Shown one piece after another: positions 53,567 through 62,256 of a stretch of 64,000 nt of DNA. Origin of the DNA: Acidimicrobiaceae bacterium. GTDB lineage: Bacteria; Actinomycetota; Acidimicrobiia; Acidimicrobiales; UBA8592. The stretch is taken from assembly GCA_024641655.1 (NCBI GenBank), contig JAHECR010000017.1:1-64000 (forward strand). Reading direction: 5' to 3'. Every line of letters begins with the position of its first letter. The stretch's first letter is position 1. The notes below the pieces were generated by a model. That model was not told where the DNA came from. It made no database searches and saw only the letters and a program-made list of their open reading frames with translations. A program made the position numbers and the translations under genes.

Positions 53567-54333
53567 GCTCCGCGCCGCTCCCGACACCTGGCCTCGATCA
53601 CGGGCTGGAGGGCCGCCATCTCCTGGTCACCGGCGCCGGCGGGCTCGGACGGGTGCTCACCACGCTTGCGCTCGACCTGGGCATGCGTGTGACCCTCGTC
53701 GACCGCGATCGCGGCGCACTGGACGAGGTCGACGCGTCGGACGACTTGTTCACGATCGAGGCCGACATGGTCGACATCGACGGCCACGGCCGGATCTTGG
53801 CCGCCGCCGTGGAACGGTTCGGTCCGGTGGAACGCTTCGTTCCGACCGCTGCGGTGATCCGGCGACAGTTCGACCTCAACGACGTCACCGAGGCCGACTG
53901 GGACTTCCAGGTCGACGTGAACCAGAAGTCGGTGTACTTCCTCACCCGCACCGTGGCCGAACACCTGAAGGGCAACGGCGGGGGAGCGATCGTGCTGGTC
54001 GCGTCCGCCGCCGGTGTGACCGGAGGGGTACAGGGTACGACGGTGTACGGCACCGCCAAGGCGGCCGTGCTCGGCACCATGCACGGGTTCGCCCGTGTCT
54101 ACACCCCGGCGAACGTGAGGGTGAACGCTGTCGTGCCGGGCACGATGGACACCCCGATGTTGTGGGTCGGCCAGCAGCCGGGGGTCGAGGCGATCATCGG
54201 GGACATGTGCGCGATGGGTCGGGTCGGGCTGCCCGCCGAGATCGCCCGGCCGATCCTGTTCCTGCTGTCGGACTGGGCCAGCTACATCAGTGGCCACAGC
54301 CTCGACGTCGACGGTGGCTGGCTCTATCGCTAG
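53563..54333 (+). CDS. SDR family oxidoreductase lacking the NNAG motif
   Basis: A 256-aa SDR with cofactor loop TGAGGLG at 23-29, D47 after strand two (NAD-type), S148 and YGTAK with Y162/K166, so the catalytic trio is intact. The usual NNAG at the end of strand four is replaced by VPTAAVI. About 16 residues precede the Rossmann fold. ATG overlaps the preceding SDR stop. Probably active but a divergent branch; could pair with the upstream SDR. Confidence 0.9.
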   Translation: MSSAPLPTPGLDHGLEGRHLLVTGAGGLGRVLTTLALDLGMRVTLVDRDRGALDEVDASDDLFTIEADMVDIDGHGRILAAAVERFGPVERFVPTAAVIRRQFDLNDVTEADWDFQVDVNQKSVYFLTRTVAEHLKGNGGGAIVLVASAAGVTGGVQGTTVYGTAKAAVLGTMHGFARVYTPANVRVNAVVPGTMDTPMLWVGQQPGVEAIIGDMCAMGRVGLPAEIARPILFLLSDWASYISGHSLDVDGGWLYR

Positions 54334-54405
54334 CCCCCCGACCGCCCCTGTAAGGCATGCCGAACTGGTAGCGTGCCCGGACGGCCGCTGCCCAAGGAGC
54401 ACGCG

Positions 54406-55476
54406 ATGATTCTCGACACACTCGATCTCGACGCAGCAGCCTTCGCCGCAGGTACAGGATGGCAGGTCAAACCCGAGGGCGCCTGCCGGGGCGATGTCTG
54501 CGTGCCGCTCGGGGGTGGGCCCTTCGACGTGCGTGACGCCGCGGAGCGGCTCCGCATGGCGTTGGTGCACGATCCCGATGCGGGCGTGTGGGCGTTGGGA
54601 CCCGACACCGTCTCGGGTCGCGCCCTAGCGACCGCCGAGGCGCCCGAGCTCGTGCTCCCCGACGTCGACGGCAACGAGTTCCGGCTCTCCTCGCTGCGAG
54701 GAACCAAGGTGGTGCTCGTCTCCTGGGCGCCCTATTGAGGGTGCCGCATGGACCTGCCCGGGTGGCAGGTGCTGCGCAACGAGCTCGCCCCACAGGGGAT
54801 CGAGATCGTGACGGTCGGCCTCGAGATGGGTGGCGTCGACGTCCTGCGTCCGTACATCGACGACGCTGCGCCGGAGCATCCGTCGCTGATCGACGAGGCA
54901 CATGTGATGGACGCCTTGTTCGGCGTCACCAACATCCCCGAGTCGATCTGGATCGACGAGCAGGGGCAGATCGTCCGGGTACGCGACGCCGCGGTGCCGC
55001 CGCCGGTGATGCGTCCCAATGCCGACGGTGAGCTGGAGCCCTACGGGATGGGTGGCAGGTACGGGTTCGACGCCGATGCCGATGCGAACCGCCTGCGCGA
55101 GTGGGCCGCCAACGGCGCATCGAGCCGGTACGTGCTCACTCCCGAGGAGGTCATCGCCCGATCCGTGCCGCGGCCGATGTCGGTCTCGCAGGCCGCAGCG
55201 CACTTCGAGCTGGCCCAGCACCTCTGGCGGAGCGATGGATTCGGAGAGCGCACGCTCTCGCACTTCGCGCAGGCGCACACCCTCCAGCCCGACAACATCA
55301 CGTACAAGCGCCAGGCCTACAGCGCGTACAGCTACGGCCGCAGCGATGGGTCCGAGGTCAGCCGCTTCCGCCAGGCACCCCAGGAGGGCGAGCCATGGCC
55401 CTTCGTGTCGGACTTCACCGCGGACATGGCCCGCCTGCGCGCCGAGCGCGATGCGCAGAAACAACAACAGCAGTGA
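54406..55476 (+). CDS. Candidate selenoprotein: thioredoxin/TlpA-like redoxin with in-frame UGA
   Basis: A continuous 356-codon frame if TGA at 54736-54738 (codon 111) is read as selenocysteine. The junction reads VLVSWAPY-U-GCRMDLPGW, placing U exactly at the redox-active end of strand one in a thioredoxin fold (U-G-C, cf. Cys in Cys-containing relatives). Before it lie the redoxin strands LVLPDVDGNEFRLSSLRG; after it come IVTVGLEMGG and the cis-Pro region NIPESIWIDEQGQIV. A C-terminal helical region (about 240-320) looks TPR-like. A SECIS-like hairpin follows the UGA. ATG 54406 with AAGGAGC. Without readthrough the fold is cut in half, so two separate genes are unlikely; a nonsense mutation remains possible. 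A cytoplasmic thiol/selenol reductase or peroxidase role is inferred. Confidence 0.72.
54736..54778 (+). promoter_or_regulatory. SECIS-like hairpin directly after the in-frame UGA
   Basis: After the UGA (54736-54738), ACCTGCC (54752-54758) pairs perfectly with GGCAGGT (54764-54770) around the loop CGGGT. The loop begins 20 bases after the UGA and has a G in its first two positions, both within the published range for bacterial SECIS elements (family knowledge). A lower stem (54742-54747 with 54774-54778) can form with an internal loop. Confidence 0.5.
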
Positions 55477-55571
55477 CCACTCGCGACCGTACGAATTGAG
55501 TGACGGGAGCCGTCGCGTCGGCCGCTGATGTGGTACATCGGTATCGCACACAACTCGACCAGAGGGAACAC

Positions 55572-56447
55572 GTGAAGCCACCCCCATTCGAATACGTCGC
55601 GCCGAAAACGCTCGACGAGGCCCTCGCCGCGCTCGCCGACGCCGGAGAGGACGCCAAGGTGATGGCCGGCGGCCAGAGCCTCATCCCGCTCCTGTCGCTC
55701 CGACTCGCTCGCCCGACGGTCGTCATCGACCTCAACGGGGTCGCCGACCTGTCGGGCATCTCGGTCGGCGACGGCCTGCTCCGCATCGGGGCGACCACCC
55801 GGCACCGCGCCGTGGAACGCTCCCCTGAGGTCGCCGCGGCGGTGCCGCTCATCGCCGAGGCGATGCCCCTCATCGGCCACGTCGCCATTCGGTCCCGAGG
55901 CACCTTCGGAGGCAGCCTCGCCCACGCCGATCCTGCGGCCGAGCTGCCCGCGGTCGCCCTGGCGCTCGACGCGGTGTTCACGATGGCCAGCCGGGATCGC
56001 GGCGAGCGCACCGTAGGCGCGGCCGAGTTCTTCGAAGGCTTCTTCACCACGGCGATCCAACCCGACGAGATTCTCACCTCGGTGTCGTTCCCGATCGCGG
56101 GCGACGGAACCGGCCAGGCCATCGAGGAGGTCGCACGGCGTCATGGCGACTACGCGATGGTGGGCGCAGCGACGTCGTTGACCATCAGCGGTGGCACCAT
56201 AAGCGACGCCCGCCTGGCATTGCTCAACGTGGACGAGAAGCCGGTCCGCGCCGGCGAGGCCGAGGCCATGCTGGTCGGAGCAGCCCCGTCAGCGGACCTG
56301 TTCGCCCGAGCCGCCGAGGCCGCCACCCGCGATCTCGAGCCGAGCAGCGACCTGCACGCCACTCCCGCGTACCGCCGCAAGGTCGGGTCGGTGTGTGTGC
56401 GACGTGCCCTTCAGCGGGCAACCGAACGAGCGGAGGCAAACGCGTGA
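55572..56447 (+). CDS. Molybdenum hydroxylase FAD subunit (CoxM-like), set 3
   Basis: A 291-aa medium subunit with AGGQSLIPLLSLRLA and RSRGTFGGS FAD motifs (Phe instead of Val/Ile in the second) and the flavoprotein C-terminal domain. GTG 55572 with AGAGGGAAC upstream, consistent with the VKP start of the other two paralogs. First gene of the plus-strand set 3 operon, overlapping the small-subunit gene by GTGA. It lies 95 bp after the candidate selenoprotein gene. Confidence 0.94.
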   Translation: MKPPPFEYVAPKTLDEALAALADAGEDAKVMAGGQSLIPLLSLRLARPTVVIDLNGVADLSGISVGDGLLRIGATTRHRAVERSPEVAAAVPLIAEAMPLIGHVAIRSRGTFGGSLAHADPAAELPAVALALDAVFTMASRDRGERTVGAAEFFEGFFTTAIQPDEILTSVSFPIAGDGTGQAIEEVARRHGDYAMVGAATSLTISGGTISDARLALLNVDEKPVRAGEAEAMLVGAAPSADLFARAAEAATRDLEPSSDLHATPAYRRKVGSVCVRRALQRATERAEANA

Positions 56448-56929
56448 GCACCCCCATCTCCATCCGACTGACGCTGAACGGCACAGCCCGCGAGGCCGCC
56501 GCCGAACCCCGCAAGACGCTCGCGGACTTCCTCCGCGAGGACTGCGGCGCCACCGGGACCCACCTCGGTTGCGAGCATGGCGTCTGTGGCGCGTGCACGG
56601 TCATCGTCGACGGCGATCCGGTTCGCAGCTGTCTGATGCTCGCGGTCCAGGCGCAGGGCACCGAGATCACCACCATCGAAGGTCTCGCCGACGGCGACGA
56701 GATGAACCCGTTGCAACGCGCCATGAAGGCGGCGCACGGGTTCCAGTGCGGCTTCTGTACCCCGGGGTTCCTGATGAGCATCACTGCGATGCTCGACGAG
56801 AACCCCAACCCGTCCGAGACGGAGATCCGCGAGACGCTGTCGGGCAACCTCTGCCGTTGCACCGGCTACGAGAGCATCCTCAAAGGCGTCATCGGCGCCA
56901 TCACCGCCACCAACGGGAGCAACGCATGA
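56444..56929 (+). CDS. Molybdenum hydroxylase small [2Fe-2S] subunit (CoxS-like), set 3
   Basis: A 161-aa two-cluster subunit: CEHGVCGAC and the Cys of RSCLML; CGFCTPG and CRCTGY. GTG start overlaps the CoxM3 stop and its own stop overlaps the CoxL3 ATG. Very close in pattern to set 1 (same CEHGVCGACTV and GFQCGFCTPGF), closer than to set 2. Confidence 0.95.
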   Translation: MSTPISIRLTLNGTAREAAAEPRKTLADFLREDCGATGTHLGCEHGVCGACTVIVDGDPVRSCLMLAVQAQGTEITTIEGLADGDEMNPLQRAMKAAHGFQCGFCTPGFLMSITAMLDENPNPSETEIRETLSGNLCRCTGYESILKGVIGAITATNGSNA

Positions 56930-59250
56930 GCACCGTCGCAGCATCCATGCCCCAGCGCTATGTGGGTACCAGCGTCGAGCGTTCCGAGGATCAGCGCATC
57001 CTCACCGGGTCGGGTACCTATGTCGACGACATCAGCCTGCCGGCCATGGTGCACGCCACGTTCGTGCGCAGCCCGTTCGCGCACGCCCGCATCACCGGCA
57101 TCGACACGTCCGAAGCCGAGGCTCTGCCCGGCGTACACGCGGTCGTCACCGGTGAGGCGCTGCAGGCCATGCTCGATCCCGAGGCGCCCTCGCCAGGGGG
57201 ATTCGGGACCGCGCCCATGAAGTTCACGGTGTTGTGCACCGACAAGGTTCGCCTCGTCGGCGACCCCGTCGTGATGGTGATCGCCGACAGCCGCTACATC
57301 GCCGAGGACGCAGCGGAGCTCGTCGTCGTCGAGTACGAGCCGCTCCAACCCGTAGCGGACGCGGCCACGGCGCTTGACCCCTCGAGCGAGCCGATCTTCG
57401 AAGACCTGGGGCGCAACGTCTCCCAGGACGCGACCGTGCACGTTCACGGCGATGTCGATGCGGTGTTCGCCAAGGCCGACCGGATCGTCACGACCAGGAT
57501 CGAACAGCACCGCCATCAGAACGTGCCGATGGAGTGCCGCGGCTGCGTGGCCGACTTCGATCACGCTACGGGGCATCTCACCCAGCATTCTGCGAACCAG
57601 GGTGTGCACAGCGCCCGGAGCACCCTCGCGGTCCAGCTCGGTCTCGAACCGGACAAGGTCCGGATTCTCTGCAAGGACATCGGTGGCTCGTTCGGCCTGA
57701 AGAACGGCGCGAGCCGGGAGGAGATCGCCGTCGCGGCGGGCTCCCGGTTGCTCGGCCGGCCGGTCAAGTGGATAGAGGACCGAAACGAGAACCTGGCGTT
57801 CTCCGGCCACGCCCGTGAGGAGACCCTCGAGGTCGAGGCCGCGGTCAACGACGACGGCCTCATCCTCGGCCTGAAGGTGCGTATGGTTTGCGACACCGGC
57901 GCCTACCCGGCGATGGGCTCGATGCTCGGTGGCATCGTCGAGCGGATGATTCCGGGCCCTTACAAGATGGAGGCGCTGCAGTTCGAGTACGTGCCGGTCA
58001 TCACCAACAAGGCGGCCTATGTGGCCTATCGCGGACCGTGGGCGGCCGAGACGTTCACCCGTGAGCGCCTCGTCGACCAGATCGCCGACGAGCTCGGGAT
58101 GGACCGTGTCGAGATCCGCATGCGCAACATCGACTACCAGGGCGTCGATCCCGGGACGATGATCACCGGTTCGACCCTGAAGAGCTGCACCGTGCGCGAG
58201 TCGCTCGACACGTTGGTCGAAAAGATCGACTTCGCCGAGTTCCGGGCCCGCCAGGTCGCAGCGCACGCCGAAGGGCGCTACCTCGGGATCGGGGTCGCCA
58301 GCTACATCGAATCGGCGCCCGGTCCGTACAACGGTCGGCCACTTGGCCGCGAACGGATCAACGCAAAGCTCGACGACGACGGCACCGTGCTGGTCTTCAC
58401 CGGTCAGATGCCCCACGGCCAGAGTCACGAGACCACCTACGCCCAGATCGCCGCCGACGCCTTCGGCGTGGACTTCGACCAGGTGCGGATCGTGGTCGGT
58501 GACAGCGACGTCGTGCCTCCGGGCAACACCGGAGGCAGCCGGGGCGCGCCGATGGCCGGTGGCGGCACGCTGCATGCTGCTCGCCAGCTCCGGGGCAAGG
58601 TCCTCGACGTTGCCGCGCATCTCCTCGAGGCCAGCGTCGACGACCTCGAGATCGTCGACGCCAGCGTCGGCGTCAAGGGTGTGCCCACGAGCCGCAGAAC
58701 CCTCGCCGACATCGCCCTTGCCGCGAAGTCCGGTGACTTCCCCGACGAGGTCGACGCCGACCTGACAGTTGAGGTCAAGTACGAGGGTGGTATGGGTGGG
58801 TGGGCCGGGGGCACCCACTGCGCCATCGTGGAGGTCGACGTCGAGACCGGCCGGGTCCACATCGATCGCTATCTCGTCATCGAGGACTGCGGCCAGCTCA
58901 TCAACCCGGCGCTCGTGGACGGACAGATCTGCGGCGGCGTGGTCCAGGGCATCGGCGCGGTGCTGCTGGAGCGTTCGGCATACGACGAGGAGGCCAACTT
59001 CCTGGCCGGCACGTTCATGGACTACCTGTTGCCCTCCACCACCGAGGTGCCGCACATCGAGATCGTCCATCTCGAGAGCGTGTTCCTCGATGACGATGTC
59101 AACTTCCGCGGCGTCGGTGAGGGCGGCATGATCGTGTGCCCGCCAACGTTGATCAGCGCCATCGAGGACGCCTTGTCGCCCTTCGGTGTCCACATCACCG
59201 AACAGCACGTGCCCCCGCTGCGCATCCTGGAGATGATCGGCGCCATCTAG
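56926..59250 (+). CDS. Molybdenum hydroxylase large subunit (CoxL-like), set 3
   Basis: A 774-aa Mo-pterin subunit. Mo-domain motif GGSFGLKNG (Ser where set 1 and 2 have Gly), catalytic E732 in GVGEGGM, PMECRG in the N-terminal half. The active-site loop reads AAYVAYRGPW, with no Cys at the CO-dehydrogenase copper-ligand position. ATG overlaps the small-subunit stop. Last gene of a compact M-S-L operon and followed by hairpins. Overall more like set 1 than set 2, suggesting duplication. Substrate unknown; an aldehyde or N-heterocycle hydroxylase is typical for the family. Confidence 0.93.
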   Translation: MSTVAASMPQRYVGTSVERSEDQRILTGSGTYVDDISLPAMVHATFVRSPFAHARITGIDTSEAEALPGVHAVVTGEALQAMLDPEAPSPGGFGTAPMKFTVLCTDKVRLVGDPVVMVIADSRYIAEDAAELVVVEYEPLQPVADAATALDPSSEPIFEDLGRNVSQDATVHVHGDVDAVFAKADRIVTTRIEQHRHQNVPMECRGCVADFDHATGHLTQHSANQGVHSARSTLAVQLGLEPDKVRILCKDIGGSFGLKNGASREEIAVAAGSRLLGRPVKWIEDRNENLAFSGHAREETLEVEAAVNDDGLILGLKVRMVCDTGAYPAMGSMLGGIVERMIPGPYKMEALQFEYVPVITNKAAYVAYRGPWAAETFTRERLVDQIADELGMDRVEIRMRNIDYQGVDPGTMITGSTLKSCTVRESLDTLVEKIDFAEFRARQVAAHAEGRYLGIGVASYIESAPGPYNGRPLGRERINAKLDDDGTVLVFTGQMPHGQSHETTYAQIAADAFGVDFDQVRIVVGDSDVVPPGNTGGSRGAPMAGGGTLHAARQLRGKVLDVAAHLLEASVDDLEIVDASVGVKGVPTSRRTLADIALAAKSGDFPDEVDADLTVEVKYEGGMGGWAGGTHCAIVEVDVETGRVHIDRYLVIEDCGQLINPALVDGQICGGVVQGIGAVLLERSAYDEEANFLAGTFMDYLLPSTTEVPHIEIVHLESVFLDDDVNFRGVGEGGMIVCPPTLISAIEDALSPFGVHITEQHVPPLRILEMIGAI

Positions 59251-59302
59251 TACCGGCACCGGTCTCCCCCGACGGGGTGACGGGCCGGTCGTCGGTGACT
59301 TC

Positions 59303-59418
59303 CGAACGGTTCCCCGGGTTGACCGGGGAACCGTTCGCGTCTGCGATGCGTTGCCTAGGCGTCGCAGAGAGCGACCGAACGCCGGCACACCCAACGTGCG
59401 ACCGCAGGTGTGCCGGCG
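59303..59418 (+). terminator. Cluster of hairpins after the CoxL3 gene
   Basis: A perfect 15-bp stem 59303-59317/59323-59337 with loop GTTGA, then a small dyad 59341-59346/59362-59367, then a 12-bp stem 59380-59391/59407-59418. None has a long T-run. The first probably ends the Mo-hydroxylase transcript; the last is close to the spondin gene start and may be its leader. Confidence 0.6.
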
Positions 59419-59450
59419 GGGTTCTAGGTACCCGATTGGAAGGATACGAC

Positions 59451-60188
59451 ATGCATCCGAGATGGACGTTTGCCGCGCTCGTACTCACGCTCATCGCCGC
59501 CTTGGCGGCGATTCCGGCCGTTGCCTACGCAGGGGGTGACGACGATCACGGGCCGAGCGCCCACAGCTACGAGGTGACGGTCACGAACCTGACGCCTGGC
59601 CAGATCCTGACGCCGCCGGTGTTCGCAGCCCACCGTGGCGGCTTCGACCTGTTCAGCAAGGGTCAGCCCGCGAGCGTGTGGCTGAAGGAGATCGCCGAGA
59701 ACGGCAACGTCGGACCCCTCGCAACCTCGTTGACCCAGTCGCGAGGCGTCGTAGCGTCTGGCGTCGCGTCGGACCCCGACGGCATCACCGCTGACGGCGA
59801 AGGGCCGATTGTCGGGGGTGCGTCGCGCACGTGGACCTTCGAGGCGAGCAGTTCGGCGAAGTACCTGTCGTCGGCGTCGATGGTCGTGTGCACCAACGAC
59901 GGGTTCACCGGGCTCGACGGAACCAAGCTCCCGAAGGGGAAGGGAAAGACCGTCGAGGTGTACGTCTACGCCTTGGACGCAGGCACCGAGATCGACACCC
60001 AGGTGGCTGCCGACCTGGTACCGCCCTGCTCGGGTGGCGCGAGCGGGACCGGCGTCTCGAACCCGTCGCTGTTCGAAAGCGGCGTCGTCTCCAACCATGC
60101 CGGTATCACGGCAACCGGGGATCTCGACCCCGCTGTGTGGGGCTGGACCGGACCGGTCGCGAAGTTCGTGATCACCCGCACCGCCTGA
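59451..60188 (+). CDS. Secreted spondin-domain protein
   Basis: A 245-aa exported protein. Signal peptide of about 27 residues ends AYA-GG. The mature part matches the Spondin_N-type pattern: YEVTVTNLTPGQILTPP, then FAAHRG and FDLFSKGQPAS, LKEIAENGN, MVVCTNDGFTGLDG and a PPCSGGA region, ending with VAKFVITRTA. Bacterial spondin-domain proteins are beta-sandwich extracellular proteins of unclear role, possibly matrix or adhesion. ATG 59451 with GGAAGGATACG. Single gene between strong hairpins. Confidence 0.88.
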   Translation: MHPRWTFAALVLTLIAALAAIPAVAYAGGDDDHGPSAHSYEVTVTNLTPGQILTPPVFAAHRGGFDLFSKGQPASVWLKEIAENGNVGPLATSLTQSRGVVASGVASDPDGITADGEGPIVGGASRTWTFEASSSAKYLSSASMVVCTNDGFTGLDGTKLPKGKGKTVEVYVYALDAGTEIDTQVAADLVPPCSGGASGTGVSNPSLFESGVVSNHAGITATGDLDPAVWGWTGPVAKFVITRTA

Positions 60189-60201
60189 CCTGATGCGTGT
60201 A

Positions 60202-60242
60202 CGGTCGCTCGGGGCCGTGGCCACGGCCCCGAGCGCCGACCG
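60202..60242 (+). terminator. Long palindromic terminator after the spondin gene
   Basis: A perfect 15+15-bp palindrome (60206-60220/60221-60235) lies 17 bp after the stop, with CGGT/ACCG (60202-60205/60239-60242) as an outer extension across a 3-base bulge, then TTCTG. It would fold into a very stable hairpin. Confidence 0.7.
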
Positions 60243-60259
60243 TTCTGCAGGGGGAAGCA

Positions 60260-61219
60260 ATGGAGTACGTCACGATGGGCCACTCGGGCCTGAAGGTTTC
60301 CCGGGCGTGTCTGGGGGCCATGAACTTCGGGACGTCCGCATCTGCTCCCTGCGACGAGGCCGAGGCCAAGCGCATCATCGGCGCCTTCCTCGACGCGGGG
60401 AACAACTTCATCGACACCGCCAACATCTACACCCAGGGCGAGTCCGAGCAGATTGTCGGCCGGGCGGTGAAGGGCCGCCGCGACAGCGTGGTGATCGCCA
60501 CGAAGGGGCGCGGCCAGCAGGGACCGGGACCCAACGACATCGGGCTCTCTCGCCGCTACCTCACCCGGGCTCTCGACGACAGCCTCCGTCGCCTCGACAC
60601 CGACTACATCGACCTCTACCAGTGTCATTTCCCCGACGCCGACACGCCGATCGAGGAGACCATGGCGACCCTCGACGGGTTCGTGAAGTCCGGCAAGGTC
60701 CGCTACCTCGGCTGCTCCAACTTCTCGGGCAGCCAGATCGTGGAGGCGCAGTGGGCCGCCCAGACAATCGGCGCCACGCGGTTCATCAGCCTCCAGCCCC
60801 GCTATTCGCTCCTCGCACGTCGGATCGAGGAGGACGTCCTTGCCGCGTGTGGCCGTCACGGGCTCGGGACGCTCGTGTACAGCCCTCTCGGCGGTGGTGT
60901 GTTGACCGGCAAGTACCAGCGAGACGTGGAGCCGACCCGCGATACCCGGATGGGCCGTTACGGACAGATGGGGCGCTCGTCGGGCATTCCTGCTGCGCAC
61001 TTCGACGTCGCCGACGCCGTCGCCGAGGTTGCCGCCGAGCTGGAGACCACGTCCACGGCCGTCGCGCTCGCATGGGTACTGAGCCGACGCGGCGTGACGT
61101 CGGTGATCATCGGTCCCCGCACATTGGAACAGTACGAGGCCAACATGGTCGGGTTCGACCTGACGCTGCCCGCCGACGCCGTCAAGCGCCTCAGCGCAGC
61201 GTCGAACGGCATGCGCTGA
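60260..61219 (+). CDS. Aldo/keto reductase
   Basis: A 319-aa (alpha/beta)8-barrel NADPH-dependent reductase. Catalytic tetrad D52, Y57 (DTANIYTQGES), K82 (ATKGRG) and H123 (YQCHFPD). The cofactor end is VIIGPRTLEQ. Resembles the YghZ/Tas-type branch in length and in its MNFG and YSPLGGG motifs. ATG 60260 with AGGGGGAAGC. Followed by an LLM oxidoreductase 4 bp later, so the two are cotranscribed. Likely reduces an aldehyde or ketone; substrate unknown. Confidence 0.94.
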   Translation: MEYVTMGHSGLKVSRACLGAMNFGTSASAPCDEAEAKRIIGAFLDAGNNFIDTANIYTQGESEQIVGRAVKGRRDSVVIATKGRGQQGPGPNDIGLSRRYLTRALDDSLRRLDTDYIDLYQCHFPDADTPIEETMATLDGFVKSGKVRYLGCSNFSGSQIVEAQWAAQTIGATRFISLQPRYSLLARRIEEDVLAACGRHGLGTLVYSPLGGGVLTGKYQRDVEPTRDTRMGRYGQMGRSSGIPAAHFDVADAVAEVAAELETTSTAVALAWVLSRRGVTSVIIGPRTLEQYEANMVGFDLTLPADAVKRLSAASNGMR

Positions 61220-61223
61220 CCGC

Positions 61224-62216
61224 ATGAAGCTGTCGTGCGCTTTCGCGACGAGTCTCGACACGCCGACCCACGTGGCGGTCGCCGAGTCCTTGGGGTACGA
61301 GCGGGCCTGGCTCTACGACTCGCCGGCGCTGTATCCCGACGTGTGGATGGTGCTCGCGCTGGCCGCCGCGCGGACGACGACGATCGGTCTGGGCCCTGGT
61401 GTCCTGATTCCCAGCCTGCGTCATCCCATGGTCAATGCCAGCGCGATCGCCGCGCTCGAGGCGATGGCGCCCCGACGGGTCGCTGTGGGGGTCGGCGCCG
61501 GCTTCACCGGCCGCTACACCCTCGGCCAGAAGCCGTTGCGGTGGCGGGTGGTGGAGGACTACGTCGTTGCTCTCCGCGGTCTGCTGCGAGGTGAGACGGT
61601 GGACTGGGAGGGTGCGCTCATTCGCATGGTGCACGGCCCCGGCTTCGGAGCGTCGCGTCCGGTCGAGGTACCGATCTATGTCGGCGCGAACGGCCCGGTG
61701 GGCACCGAGGTCGCGTTGCGGGTCGGCGACGGGATCATGGCGGCGGGCGGGGCCAACCGCCTGGCCCCGGGGGCTGAGCAGGTACTCGTGCAGTTCGGTA
61801 CGGTGCTCGACGGGGGCGAGGATCCCACTGGCGATCGCGTGCTCGACGCCGCTGGTCACGCTGTCGCGCTTGCGTTCCATAGTCGCTACGAGCGGGCCGG
61901 ACGCGCCGCCGTGGCGGCGATGCCCGGAGGCGACGCATGGCTCGAGGCGATCGAGGCGATCCCGGAGGCGGAGCGCCACCTCGCCACCCACGAGGGCCAC
62001 CTGGTGCGCATCGGCCCCGTGGACGCGGTCGCCGTGCCGTTGGCGGCACCCCTGCTGGCGTCGATGAGCTTCTCGGGTTCGCCCGAGGAGCTTCGGTCCA
62101 AGGCCGAGATGCTCGCTGCGGCCGGGGTCACCGAGCTGGCCTATCAGCCCGCGGGTTCAGACATCCCCGGCGAGCTCGAACGCATGGCTGCCGCGCTCGA
62201 TGCGGTCCTCTCGTAG
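61224..62216 (+). CDS. LLM class (luciferase-like) flavin/F420-dependent oxidoreductase
   Basis: A 330-aa TIM-barrel oxidoreductase. Markers: YERAWLYDSPALYPDVW, TTIGLGPGVLIPSLRHPM, RVAVGVGAGFTGRY and VPIYVGANGPVGTEVA, typical of F420-dependent members such as methylene-H4MPT-reductase-like and actinobacterial dehydrogenases. ATG 61224, four bases after the aldo/keto reductase stop. Not close to the LLM enzyme at 40783 beyond the fold. Substrate unknown. Confidence 0.9.
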   Translation: MKLSCAFATSLDTPTHVAVAESLGYERAWLYDSPALYPDVWMVLALAAARTTTIGLGPGVLIPSLRHPMVNASAIAALEAMAPRRVAVGVGAGFTGRYTLGQKPLRWRVVEDYVVALRGLLRGETVDWEGALIRMVHGPGFGASRPVEVPIYVGANGPVGTEVALRVGDGIMAAGGANRLAPGAEQVLVQFGTVLDGGEDPTGDRVLDAAGHAVALAFHSRYERAGRAAVAAMPGGDAWLEAIEAIPEAERHLATHEGHLVRIGPVDAVAVPLAAPLLASMSFSGSPEELRSKAEMLAAAGVTELAYQPAGSDIPGELERMAAALDAVLS

Positions 62217-62256
62217 ACGCATGTCCCCCGGCAAGGGCCCGACGGGTTGACAGGGT

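Noticed and set aside
54373-54405. Upstream GTG 54373 as start of the selenoprotein candidate
   Set aside because: AAGGAGC at 54394-54400 lies inside that extension and is correctly spaced for ATG 54406.
54748-55476. A separate gene starting at ATG 54748 after the UGA
   Set aside because: It would begin inside the active-site helix of a thioredoxin fold and leave the upstream 110 codons without the rest of the fold; same-frame continuity favours readthrough or a nonsense mutation over two genes.
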